Assembly (NCBI GenBank): GCA_014873095.1
Contig: CP050848.1
Location: forward strand, 1,302,001 to 1,366,000
Direction of reading: 5' to 3'
Origin: Planctomycetales bacterium ZRK34
GTDB lineage: Bacteria > Planctomycetota > Phycisphaerae > Phycisphaerales > Zrk34
Length of the DNA stretch: 64,000 nucleotides
Shown: positions 8,732 through 18,100 of the stretch, piece by piece
Numbering within the stretch: position 1 is the first letter of the stretch
How the letters are laid out: the number at the start of each line of letters is the position of its first letter
Translations under genes and position numbers: made by a program
The notes under the pieces: generated by a model
Database searches by the model: none
The model's input: the letters and a program-made list of their open reading frames with translations, nothing else
Told to the model about the DNA's origin: nothing

Positions 8732-8893
8732 TCAATTGTCGAACGGGCCGTTGGGTTCGTGCAGGTGTGTCAAGGCCTCACGATGCTCCCGTAGAGTGTG
8801 ATGATCGTGCCCCACGGGGTAGCACCCGGCCAGATTGGCCACTACGAACAGCGTGATGGTCCACAGTGAGATTCTGAACATTGATGCTCTCAT
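8732..8893 (-). CDS. Small His-containing lipoprotein
   Basis: A 53-residue product starting at the ATG at 8893, preceded by AGAAAGGA at good spacing. The hydrophobic N-terminus ends in VVANLAGC, a lipobox, leaving a mature peptide of about 30 residues containing GHDHHTLREHREALTHLH. The His cluster suggests weak metal binding. It is too short for a domain assignment. It lies between the CBM48-like and phosphorylase genes, in the same direction. Confidence 0.65.
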   Translation of the reverse strand: MRASMFRISLWTITLFVVANLAGCYPVGHDHHTLREHREALTHLHEPNGPFDN

Positions 8894-9139
8894 CGCGAAC
8901 ATCCTTTCTGGACATGGTCCGACAGCTGACCCGCGAACCGATCCATCGGCTCGCAGGTCAGCCGTTGCGGGGACGAGGTCTGGGTTTGCGCGGTCGACGG
9001 CAGTAGATGGTCCACATCGCCGACTTTCGTGTGCCGGCTGAAGCCAGCGATGTGAGCCCATCTCGCTGCGAAGTCTGCTTTCCATTCATGTTGCAGGTTT
9101 GATGGTGGTCAAACATGGCGGATCTCCGGGCGTTGTGTG

Positions 9140-9493
9140 TCAGGCCCACGGGAAGTGGGCGTGTCTGTCCGAATCGAGAACAATCTCCAAGGGCTTCGTG
9201 GCGTTTTCAACATTGGATATTCTGAATTGACCGGCATGGTGGAACAGGACGCATCGCCCATCGTCCACATGCAGGCGGTAACGGTAAACACCCGCCGCGA
9301 GGTTCTGATGAATCTCCCACTCGCCCGTATGGTTCGTGGACATCATCAGCAGGCGGGTCCAACCGCCGGAACCTTCGATCAGGATCATCGCCCGATGAAC
9401 CTTCTTCGACTTGAAGCGAAATGTCACTTGGCGGGTGGAAGTCGGATTCATCAGGGGTTGTCCGGAAAGAGGCGGGTCTGTGGCTCGGATCAT
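9140..9493 (-). CDS. CBM48/AMPK glycogen-binding-like protein
   Basis: The 117-residue protein consists almost wholly of one beta-rich module: VTFRFKSKKVHRAMILIEG, a conserved GGW, MSTNHTGEWEI, and AAGVYRYRLHVDDG, the order seen in CBM48/AMPK-beta glycogen-binding domains (value-added strand, Trp, then GxYxYRFxVDG). There is no signal peptide, so it is cytoplasmic. It probably binds glycogen and may bring the YHS-phosphorylase encoded two genes downstream to its substrate; that partnership is inference. An ECF-type promoter lies 34 bases upstream of the start codon. Confidence 0.75.
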   Translation of the reverse strand: MIRATDPPLSGQPLMNPTSTRQVTFRFKSKKVHRAMILIEGSGGWTRLLMMSTNHTGEWEIHQNLAAGVYRYRLHVDDGRCVLFHHAGQFRISNVENATKPLEIVLDSDRHAHFPWA

Positions 9494-9526
9494 GGGTCAC
9501 TCACTTTCAATGGGTTCTCCCGATAT

Positions 9527-9555
9527 GTAACGAACCGTCCTGCCGGCGGGGTTCA
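9527..9555 (-). promoter_or_regulatory. ECF-type promoter of the CBM48/phosphorylase group
   Basis: Minus-strand TGAACC (9555-9550), 17 bases, CGTTAC (9532-9527). Transcription would begin near 9520, about 27 bases before the CBM48-like start codon. The hexamers and spacing match the sigma-operon promoter. Confidence 0.65.
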
Positions 9556-9606
9556 ATTGAATCAGAATTTCCAGAGAAAATTATCCGAAGAAATTGCAGG
9601 GCGGCT

Positions 9607-9635
9607 TGAACCTGGGGCTCGGTGAATTTCGTTAG
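9607..9635 (+). promoter_or_regulatory. ECF-type promoter of the YHS/cusCBA operon
   Basis: TGAACC (9607-9612), 17 bases, CGTTAG (9630-9635). The leader to the ATG at 9834 would be about 190 bases and holds no gene that I can support. It is divergent from the promoter at 9527-9555, the same back-to-back arrangement as at 6154-6233. The rest of 9494-9833 shows only non-coding-looking open frames. Confidence 0.65.
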
Positions 9636-9833
9636 GAGGGATGAGACGAACGATGCTGTTGGAATCACGATCCACTTCGTCGGTTCGCGGTGTTCGGCCG
9701 CACTGCAAGGGCGAGTCCACGCGCTTGCCCGGCTACCTGCCGACCCCCAGGCTGACACCGACCAGACTCGACATCCGATGGCCACTCTCACCCCTGCCGC
9801 GCAACGGCATACATCATCCAAGGAGTCCGATCC

Positions 9834-10580
9834 ATGTTCCACGCACTGACCCGAATGACTGTCACCACGCTCATCGCCGGCGGTCTGCTGATTTCAGCCG
9901 CAGGGGCGCTGATCGCCGCGGACGGCCATGAACACAAGCACGGCGATCATGCCGATACCCACGAAGCGACGGCGCCGAGCGCCCCGTATCTGCTGCCGAA
10001 TGATCCGGTGACCGACCAGCCGCTGGCTGAGGCTGGGCACCCCATAGTGATCGTGCACGAAGGCCGCGAGTTGCGTTTCGCCAACAAAGACAACGCCGAG
10101 AAGTTCAAAGCTGATCCACAGGCGTTCCTGCCGGCGATTGATGCGGCGATGATCAAGGATCAGACGCCGCGCTACCCACTGACCACGTGCCTGGTCTCCG
10201 GCGAATCTCTCCACGAGATGGGCAAACCGATCGACTTCATCTACAACAACCGCCTGATCCGCCTGTGCTGCAAGGATTGTAAGGGCGACTTTCTGAAAGA
10301 CCCGGCCAAGTTCATCGCCAAGCTCGACGCCGCCGCGATCGAAAAGCAGAAGGCCGAATACACCGCCAAGACCTGCCCGGTGTCCGGCGAGCCGCTCGGA
10401 ACGATGGGCAAACCGGCCGACCGCCTCGTCGGTGACCGCCTCGTCCGTCTCTGCTGCGGGCACTGCGAGAAGAAGCTGCGGGCCAATGCTGCGGTATATC
10501 TTGACAAGGTGAGCGATGCGAAGACGCCACACGATGAACATTCGGGCCATGCCGACAAGAAGCACGAGCACAACCATTAA
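9834..10580 (+). CDS. Periplasmic triple YHS-like metal-binding protein
   Basis: The 248-residue product has a signal peptide (cleavage probably after about residue 28) and three successive YHS-like repeats of about 55-60 residues. Repeat 1 (about 55-105) reads LPNDPVTDQPL and has lost its Cys residues. Repeat 2 (TCLVSGESL, LCCKDCKGDFLKDP) and repeat 3 (TCPVSGEPL, LCCGHCEKKL) keep the Cys pairs. Both termini are His-rich (HEHKHGDHADTHE near the start; DEHSGHADKKHEHNH at the end). It is likely a metal buffer or chaperone delivering copper or silver to the CusCBA system encoded just downstream. The start follows AAGGAG at ideal spacing. Confidence 0.85.
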   Translation: MFHALTRMTVTTLIAGGLLISAAGALIAADGHEHKHGDHADTHEATAPSAPYLLPNDPVTDQPLAEAGHPIVIVHEGRELRFANKDNAEKFKADPQAFLPAIDAAMIKDQTPRYPLTTCLVSGESLHEMGKPIDFIYNNRLIRLCCKDCKGDFLKDPAKFIAKLDAAAIEKQKAEYTAKTCPVSGEPLGTMGKPADRLVGDRLVRLCCGHCEKKLRANAAVYLDKVSDAKTPHDEHSGHADKKHEHNH

Positions 10581-10592
10581 GGAGCGGCCGCC

Positions 10593-11255
10593 ATGCATCG
10601 ATCGAATCAATCCCTTCGATTCGCGATGAGTCTTGCCGCGGTGTTGGCGGGCTTGGGCGCGTGGACCATGACCGTCCATGCTCAGGCCCCCGCCACCCCC
10701 GGGCAGCCGACTCATCAACACACGGAATCAGACGACCATGATGTCGACGATGCCGATGGACGGCAGATTCTGACCGAAACCGATCACGACCATGTGCACG
10801 ATCACGGCCCAGCGTCGGAATCGTCATTCGGCCGTCTGATCAACTGGCTGGGCAAACTGCATCCGATGGCGGTGCACTTTCCGATCGCCCTGTTGATCGC
10901 CGCGGCCGTCGCCGAGTTGCTCGGCATGTTCACCGGTCGGTTGTGGTTCAGCGAAGCGACGGTACTGATGGTCTGGTTCGCGACGATCACGGCGGTCAGC
11001 GCGGCGCTGCTCGGATGGATTTTCGGCGGGTTTCGATGGGGCGACGAGGACTGGCTGATGACCAGTCATCGATGGGTCGGCACCGTAACCGCCGCATGGT
11101 CGCTGGTCGTGCTCGCATTGCTGGTACAAGGCCAACGTCGTAAAGTGGCGTTTAGTGCGTACCGGGCGGCGCTGTTCACCGGCGCGGCGCTGGTCGGCGC
11201 AACGGGCTTCCTCGGCGGCGCGATGGTCTGGGGTCTGGACCATCTGGCCTGGTGA
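10593..11255 (+). CDS. DUF2231-like integral membrane protein with His/Asp-rich segment
   Basis: The 220-residue protein begins with a hydrophobic signal or anchor, then a His/Asp-rich stretch (about 38-72, with HQHTESDDHD and DHDHVHDHG), then LHPMAVHFPIALLI at about 89-102, the signature of DUF2231-type membrane proteins, and four predicted membrane helices. Family members are often found near haem or copper proteins, but their biochemical role is not established. It starts 12 bases after the triple-YHS gene, in the same operon, and a role in handling metal at the membrane is a fair inference. Confidence 0.8.
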   Translation: MHRSNQSLRFAMSLAAVLAGLGAWTMTVHAQAPATPGQPTHQHTESDDHDVDDADGRQILTETDHDHVHDHGPASESSFGRLINWLGKLHPMAVHFPIALLIAAAVAELLGMFTGRLWFSEATVLMVWFATITAVSAALLGWIFGGFRWGDEDWLMTSHRWVGTVTAAWSLVVLALLVQGQRRKVAFSAYRAALFTGAALVGATGFLGGAMVWGLDHLAW

Positions 11256-11275
11256 TATTTTCCAAGGAGCGGACG

Positions 11276-12742
11276 ATGCATGACAACTGGCGAATCGGAC
11301 TCGTGATCATGGCGGCGGCCACACTAGCCGGATGTTCCGCCGGGCCGCTGGACGACGACCCGTTCGCACCGTGGACCGGGCCCGATGCGCATCTGCAATC
11401 GCTCAAACAGCGCCTGACGCCGCAGGTCGGACCGGTCGCTGATCACGAAACCGTTGAAGCTGAGCCGCTGGACATTGCCACCGAGTCCAGCCCCGACGCC
11501 TTGGTTGAGTTGGCGCTGCAGCGCAACCCCGACATCCGTGCCGCCAAACAGCGTGTCGCCCGCCTCGCCGAGCGCGTCCCGCAGGCCCGTTCATTGGATG
11601 ATCCGATGTTTCAGGTCGCACCCTTCGGCGAGATGGCCGAAACCGCCGCTGGGCAGGTCGGGCTGATGACCGGCGTCAGCCAGAAGCTGCCGACGCCCGG
11701 CAAGCTCCAGACACGTGGCCGGATCGCCGCCCAGGAGACCGCCGCCGCGGTGCAGCAACTCCAGAGCGTCGCCCTGACTGTTATCGCGGACGTCCGAGCC
11801 GCTTGGTGGAGTCATTATTTCACCACCCGCGCCATCGAGGTCACCGAGGCCAATCGCGACCTGGTGGCGCAGTTTCGTGATAACGCCGAAGCGCGACTTC
11901 GGGCCGGCACCGCCGTGCAACAGGATGTGCTGCGGGCCTCGGTTGAGTTGAGCAATCTCGACAATGAACTGCTAACCCTGCACCAACGAAAGACCACCGC
12001 CATCGCCATGATCAACCAGTTGATCGATCGCCCTGTGACCGCTCCATTGCCTGATCCGCAAGTCGTCGAACTGGCTCAGATCGATCTTCAACTGGATCAA
12101 CTGCTGCAACTGGCTGCCAGGGAGAATCCCGAGATCCGCCAAGTGCACGAGCGGATCGAGGCCAATCGTCAGCGCGTGAAGCTGGCGCAGTTGAACCGAT
12201 GGCCGGACCTGACGCTTAGCGCCAATTACAGTGCCGTGGAAGATGAGGGGCTATCCCCCGTAGCGGATGGCGCCGACCAGTGGTGGTTTGGATTCGGATT
12301 CAATCTGCCTGTGTGGACCGCGAAGCTCGATGCCGCGGAGCGGGAGGCCCGGCGCGGCGTGCTTGAATCACTGGCGACGCTGAACAGCGCCCATAACCGT
12401 GTCGCATTCCGCGTGCAGGACGCCCTGGTGCGCGTGCAGACTCAGCAGCGGCTGGTCATCCTGTTCCGAGACGTCATCGTGCCGCAGGCCCGCCAGGCGG
12501 TCGATGCCTCGCTCAGCGGGTATCGGGCCGGCAAGCTGGAATTTCTCACACTGATCGACAACTGGCGAAAAATGCTGAACTTCCAACTGATGTACCACCA
12601 GTCCCTGGCGCAGCTTGAAAAAGACTTTGCCGAGTTGCAGCGTGCAGTCGGTCAGGATGTGCAACGCCAATCGGAATCGGCTGACGCTCCGGTTCCGCCT
12701 CAAGCCGGCGACCACCGGCCGGTTCAGGAAAATTCGCCATGA
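11276..12742 (+). CDS. cusC: TolC-family outer-membrane lipoprotein of a CusCBA efflux system
   Basis: The 488-residue protein has a lipobox (LAGCSAG, Cys at about 20) and two outer-membrane-efflux repeats. The first begins near VELALQRNPDIRAAKQRV; the second near ARENPEIRQVHERIEANRQRVKLAQLNRWPDL, matching the TolC alpha-hairpin pattern. It forms the outer-membrane exit duct for the CusB/CusA pump. AAGGAG precedes the ATG at 11276; an earlier in-frame start lacks a site. The stop overlaps the cusB start (ATGA), so translation is probably coupled. Confidence 0.92.
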   Translation: MHDNWRIGLVIMAAATLAGCSAGPLDDDPFAPWTGPDAHLQSLKQRLTPQVGPVADHETVEAEPLDIATESSPDALVELALQRNPDIRAAKQRVARLAERVPQARSLDDPMFQVAPFGEMAETAAGQVGLMTGVSQKLPTPGKLQTRGRIAAQETAAAVQQLQSVALTVIADVRAAWWSHYFTTRAIEVTEANRDLVAQFRDNAEARLRAGTAVQQDVLRASVELSNLDNELLTLHQRKTTAIAMINQLIDRPVTAPLPDPQVVELAQIDLQLDQLLQLAARENPEIRQVHERIEANRQRVKLAQLNRWPDLTLSANYSAVEDEGLSPVADGADQWWFGFGFNLPVWTAKLDAAEREARRGVLESLATLNSAHNRVAFRVQDALVRVQTQQRLVILFRDVIVPQARQAVDASLSGYRAGKLEFLTLIDNWRKMLNFQLMYHQSLAQLEKDFAELQRAVGQDVQRQSESADAPVPPQAGDHRPVQENSP

Positions 12743-15174
12743 ACGATTTACACGACACCAAACCACACGAACCGCGTGCAACGGATCCCCGCGACCCTCA
12801 GTCTCCGCCGCCAAGCACTTCGCCGCCGAAGCCCCATTGGTTGCGGTGGGCGGTGCTCGGTGTGCTGGTTCTGCTGATCGGCCTGCTCATCGGTTCAACG
12901 GAGCCAGTGTTCAAGGCGGTCTTTGCGACCAAGACGGCCATGCGCATGATGACCGACGCCAAAGCTGACGATCATGCCAGCCATGACCATGAGGCCCAAG
13001 GCGGCGCCGTGACCTATTACACCTGCGGCATGCATCCGTGGGTGATCCTGCCGAAGCCCGGCGATTGCCCGATCTGCCATATGAAGCTCGAGCCGATCGA
13101 TCCCAAGAAGTTCACCGGCGAGGTTTCGATCGATCCGCTGGTGGTGCAGAACATGGGCGTGCGGATCGAGCCGGTCGTCGAAGGGCCGCTGATCAAGACG
13201 ATTCGCACTGTCGGCACAGTCGACTACGACGAGACGCGGCTGGTGGATGTGAACATCAAGGTCAACGGCTGGATCGAGAAGCTGCACGTGAACTACCTGG
13301 GTGATCAGGTCGCGAAGGATCAGCCGTTGTTCGAGTTGTATTCCCCGGAGTTGTACGCGGCGCAGGAGGAGTACCTGTTGGCGTTGCGCAACGAGGACAA
13401 GGTCGGCGCCGATTTTGTCCCGGACGCGGCACAGGGAGCGCGGGATCTGCTGGAATCGGCCCGCACGAAATTGGAGTATTACGACATCAACGGCGGCCAG
13501 ATCGAAGCGCTGCGACAGCGCGGCAAGCCGGCCAAGACGATGACGATCCGCAGTCCGGCTGATGGTGTGGTTATCGCCAAGCATGCCAACGAAGGCATGA
13601 AGGTCGACCCGGGCATGCAGGCCTACCGCATTGCCGATCTATCCGAGGTCTGGGTCATGGTCACGCTGTACGAGTACCAGTTGCCCTACGTCAGCGTCGG
13701 GCAGAAGGCGACGATGACATTGCCGTATATTCCCGGCGTCGAGTTCGAAGGCGAGGTGATCTACGTCTATCCGTACATGGATTCCAAGACCCGACAGGTG
13801 AACGTGCGCCTGGAGTTCGCCAACCCCAATCGCATGCTCAAGCCCGGCATGTACGCGAACATCGAGTTGCGGAATCAGCTCGCGGCGAGCAAGACGCTCG
13901 TGCCGCGCAGCGCCGTCATCGACACGGGCCGGCGCCAGGTGGCGTTTGTCTCGCTGGGCGAAGGCAAGTTCGAGCCGCGCAATGTCACGCTCGGCGTTGA
14001 GACGATGGGCGGACAGGTGCAGGTGATCGACGGACTCAAACCCGGTGAGATGGTCGTCACATCGGGACAATTCCTGCTGGACTCCGAAGCGAAGATTCGT
14101 GAAGCGCTGGCGAAGATGATTCGCGGTGAACCAGCCGCGACGCAGCAGGCGGCGGCGAAAGTCGAAGGCACCAGCGAACTGGCGACGTTGCCGGACACGG
14201 TTGCCGAACGGATCGTCACGATGCTGGACGCCTACTTCGCGGTCGGCGACAAGTTGGCGTCGGACACCGCCGAGGGCATCGACGCGCCGGCACGTCAGAT
14301 CGCTGCGTCAGTCGACGCCTTGGTCGAGATGCCGATTCCCGACAAGCCGCACTTCTGGCACCAGCATGATGAGGCGGCCACGGTGCGCGGCAAGGCGCTG
14401 GAACTCATCGACGCCAAAGACATCAAGGCGGTTCGCCTGGCCTACGCCGATCTGTCGCTGGCGGCCGAGAAGCTGATCAAAGCGACGGGCGTGCCGCCGC
14501 AGTATTCGAAGCCGGTCCAAGCGCTGCACTGCCCGATGTATCGTGAAGGCCAGGGTGGGAGCATGTGGCTTCAGCCGGCCGGCGACGTGCGCAATCCGTT
14601 TTACGGCTCGACGATGCTCGAGTGCTTCGACAAGCGCGTCACGATGCCGGTCACTGGTGGCGCCGTCGATGCGAAGCCCACCCCGAAAGTCCAAGCACCC
14701 GCCGAGGCACCATCATCGGTGGCGATCACGCCGGATCAGCAGGCGGCGGTCGATCGGATTGTTTCAGCGTATCTGGCCATCCAGCAGGCGCTGACGCAGG
14801 ACCAACTTCCGCCGGCCGTCGAGGCGCTGGCGCCGTTACGCGAGTCGGCCGAGACGCTGGCGAAGGCATCGGACGGCGATCTGGCGGCGAGCGCCCGAGC
14901 GGTTGTCGAAGCAGGCCGCATCCATGGCGACGACCTCGTAGCCTTCCGTGACGGATTGAAGAAGCTAACCGCCGCCGTGCAGGCGCTGGCCCAGGTCGCG
15001 CCGCCGACGTCCGAGGTCGGCACCTCGCTCAATCTCGCCTACTGCCCGATGGTCAAAGCCTATTGGCTGCAGCGCGGCGACCAGATCGCCAATCCGTACG
15101 ACTCGTCCATGTTGCGGTGTGGACGGATCGACAAGCCGCTGCCTGTCCGTCAGACCGGGAAGGATAAGGACTAA
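12739..15174 (+). CDS. cusB: CusB-type periplasmic adaptor with N-terminal metal-binding domain and two C-terminal DUF3347-like domains
   Basis: The product is 811 residues, twice the length of E. coli CusB. One membrane anchor (about 32-55) leads to a His-rich linker, then a heavy-metal-binding domain (TCGMHPWVI, CPICHMKLEPI, about 94-115), then the usual adaptor: barrel-sandwich hybrid, alpha-hairpin (LYAAQEEYLLALRNE) and beta-barrel (about 125-460). Two copies of a helical module follow (about 490-635 and 672-805), each ending in CPM...W-Q-AGD or RGD-x(3)-NP-Y (HCPMYREG, YCPMVKAYW), as in DUF3347. Each copy offers Cys/Met ligands, so the adaptor may collect several metal ions. It links CusA to CusC. 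Domain naming for DUF3347 is from pattern recall. Confidence 0.92.
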   Translation: MNDLHDTKPHEPRATDPRDPQSPPPSTSPPKPHWLRWAVLGVLVLLIGLLIGSTEPVFKAVFATKTAMRMMTDAKADDHASHDHEAQGGAVTYYTCGMHPWVILPKPGDCPICHMKLEPIDPKKFTGEVSIDPLVVQNMGVRIEPVVEGPLIKTIRTVGTVDYDETRLVDVNIKVNGWIEKLHVNYLGDQVAKDQPLFELYSPELYAAQEEYLLALRNEDKVGADFVPDAAQGARDLLESARTKLEYYDINGGQIEALRQRGKPAKTMTIRSPADGVVIAKHANEGMKVDPGMQAYRIADLSEVWVMVTLYEYQLPYVSVGQKATMTLPYIPGVEFEGEVIYVYPYMDSKTRQVNVRLEFANPNRMLKPGMYANIELRNQLAASKTLVPRSAVIDTGRRQVAFVSLGEGKFEPRNVTLGVETMGGQVQVIDGLKPGEMVVTSGQFLLDSEAKIREALAKMIRGEPAATQQAAAKVEGTSELATLPDTVAERIVTMLDAYFAVGDKLASDTAEGIDAPARQIAASVDALVEMPIPDKPHFWHQHDEAATVRGKALELIDAKDIKAVRLAYADLSLAAEKLIKATGVPPQYSKPVQALHCPMYREGQGGSMWLQPAGDVRNPFYGSTMLECFDKRVTMPVTGGAVDAKPTPKVQAPAEAPSSVAITPDQQAAVDRIVSAYLAIQQALTQDQLPPAVEALAPLRESAETLAKASDGDLAASARAVVEAGRIHGDDLVAFRDGLKKLTAAVQALAQVAPPTSEVGTSLNLAYCPMVKAYWLQRGDQIANPYDSSMLRCGRIDKPLPVRQTGKDKD

Positions 15175-15177
15175 GTC

Positions 15178-18100
15178 GTGATCGCCAAACTCATTCAATG
15201 GTGTGTGCACAACCGGGCCATGGTGCTGCTGCTGACGGGTTTTGTCGTGCTCGGCGGCTTCTGGGCGGTGCGCAATATCACGGTCGATGCGATTCCGGAT
15301 CTGTCGGACGTGCAGGTGGTCATCCGCACCGAATATCCCGGCCAGGCGCCGCAGATTGTCGAAGACCAGGTGACGTATCCGCTGACGACGTCGATGCTCG
15401 CCGTGCCGTATGCGAAGGTGGTGCGCGGCTACAGCATGTTCGGCACGAGCTTCGTCTACATCATCTTCGAAGACGGCACCGACATGTACTGGGCCCGAAG
15501 CCGCGTGCTGGAGCAGCTCAGCTTCGTGGCGGGGGCGCTGCCGAAAAATGTTTCGCCGCAGCTCGGTCCCGATGCGACTGGCGTCGGTTGGGTTTACGAG
15601 TACGCGCTGACGACGGGCAAATATTGCCCTGAGCATCCCCAGGGCCTGTGGCACGATCCTGTGGCGGAAGAGTGGTATGCCGATCCGACCGAGGCACCGG
15701 ACGATCCGACTGTGCGCCAGCGGTTGGTCCGGCACCGCGTCTTCGTGGATGAGAAGATCGTCTGGTATGACCGGCAGGAAAATCGCCGCTACGACGCGCG
15801 CAATTTGATCCCCGCCGAGACCGTGGATCACGTCCAGCGCATCGTGCTTCGGACCGGTTACGAACGCTGCCCGTTGGGCGGCGCCACGCTGGTGCGCCCG
15901 GATTTGGACCTTTCGGATCTGCGCGGCCTGCAGGACTGGTATCTGCGCTACGAGTTGACGGCGGTCGACGGCGTCAGCGAGGTCGCGCCCGTCGGGGGAT
16001 TTGTCAAGCAGTACCAGATCGTCGTCGATCCGGTGAAGCTGCTGGCGTACAACCTGCCGCTGAGCAAGGTGAAGATGGCGGTTCAGCGGTCGAACATCGA
16101 CGTGGGCGGGCGGCTCATCGAGATGTCCGAAACCGAATACATGGTGCGCGGGCTGGGCTATCTGGGCACGATGAGCGACCGCGAGATCGCCGAGGCGCGC
16201 GCCGAAGGAAAGCGCATCGAGGAAGTGCGTTCCGAGCGAGCGCTTGAGCAGTTGGGCACGATTGCCCTGGGAGTCAGCGATCAGGGCAAACCGATTTACC
16301 TGCGGGACGTTGCGGAGGTGCGGCTGGGCCCGGAGATACGTCGAGGCATCGTCGAGTGGAACGGCGAAGGCGAAGTGGTCGGCGGCGTCATCGTGATGCG
16401 TTTCGGCGAAAATGCCCGCGACACGATCCAAAACGTCCGCACCAAACTCGGCGAGCTGGAAAACGGCCTCCCGCCCGGCGTGGCGATCCGCACCGCCTAC
16501 GATCGTAGCGACCTGATCGATCGCGCGGTCCAAACGGTCACCCACACGCTGATCGAAGAAATCACCGTCGTCACGATCGTGTGCATCCTGTTCCTGCTGC
16601 ACGCCCGCAGCGCGCTGGTCGCGGCATTCGTGCTGCCGACCGGCGTGCTGGCGACGCTTTCGATCATGTACATGCTGGGCATCAACGCCAACATCATGAG
16701 CCTCGGCGGCATCGCCATTTCGATCGGCGTCATGGTCGACAGCTCCATCGTCATGGTCGAAAACGCCCACAAGCAGCTTGAGCGATGGCGCGAGACCCAC
16801 GGCGCCGAGCCGGCCGGCCTCGAGCGCGTCAAGGTCATCGGCGAGGCCGCCGTAGAAGTCGGCCCGACGCTGTTTTTCAGCCTGTTGATCATCACCGTCA
16901 GCTTCCTGCCGATTTTCGCGCTGGGCGAACAGTCGGGGCGCATGTTCAAACCGCTGGCGTATACCAAGACGTTCGCCATGATGGCCGGGGCGGTGCTCGC
17001 GGTGACGATCATTCCGGTGCTCATGATCTATTTCATCAGCGAGCGCGTGACGCCGCGTCACTGGTCACGAACCATACAAGCGGCCTTCTACCTCGGGGTG
17101 ATCGTCGCACCGGCGCTGGTGCTAGCGATGATCCCGATGCCGACGCTTGCCGATCAGCGGTGGTGGCTTGTGGGCGGCTGGGTCGTGCTTTCGGCCCTGG
17201 TCGTCCTGCCGCAGCGCATTCATTCGGAGCAGCGCAACCCGATCAGCGTGGCGCTGCAGAAGATCTACAACCCGCTGTTTGTGGCGGTGATGCACTATCG
17301 GTGGATCACGATCATCCTCGCCGGGCTGGTGATGGCCTCGACGCTGTGGCCGTTGAGCAAGCTCGGCAGCGAGTTCATGCCGCCGCTGGAAGAAGGCGAC
17401 CTGCTGTACATGCCGACCACCGACCCCGGCATCTCCATGACTAAAGCCCGCGAACTGCTTCAGCAGACCGACGACCTGATCATGCAGTTTCCCGAAGTCG
17501 ACACCGTCCTCGGCAAAGTCGGCCGAGCCGAAACCGCGACCGACCCCGCGCCGCCGAGCATGGTCGAAACCACCATCGTGCTCCAGCGCGACAAGTCGAA
17601 GTGGCGGCAGACCGTCCGGCGCTTCGAACACTGGCCGTGGGGAACGCGGTGGATCGGTCGGCTGATCTATGACCAGACACGCCCGATCACCATCAACGAG
17701 TTGATCTACGGCTATGAAATGCCCGGTCCTAAAGACGAGGATTTGCACGTGCCCGGACTTAACGAGGTCGTGCAGATCCCCGGCCTGACCAACGCCTGGA
17801 CCATGCCGATCAAAACGCGCATCGACATGCTCTCGACCGGCATCAAGACGCCCATCGGCATCAAGGTCATGGGTTCGGACCTGCAAACCCTCTCCGACCT
17901 GGCCGGTCGGATCGCCAACGTGGTCAAGACCGCCGAAGGCACCGGCGCCTACACCATCAGCGCCTTTCCCGAAAAGAGCGTCGGCGGCAATTACCTCGAC
18001 ATCGAGATCAACCGCGATGAGATCGCCCGCTACGGGCTGACGGTCGGCGAGGTGCAGGATGTGATCATGTCCGCCATGGGCGGTATGAACATCTCGTACA

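Noticed and set aside
9622..9931. Overlapping open frames of about 75-96 codons before the triple-YHS gene
   Set aside because: No ribosome site or coding pattern; they lie in the leader after the ECF promoter.
14965..17061. A 698-codon antisense open frame opposite cusB/cusA
   Set aside because: It is rich in His, Arg and Asp as expected from the complement of GC-rich coding sequence; cusB and cusA are clearly real.
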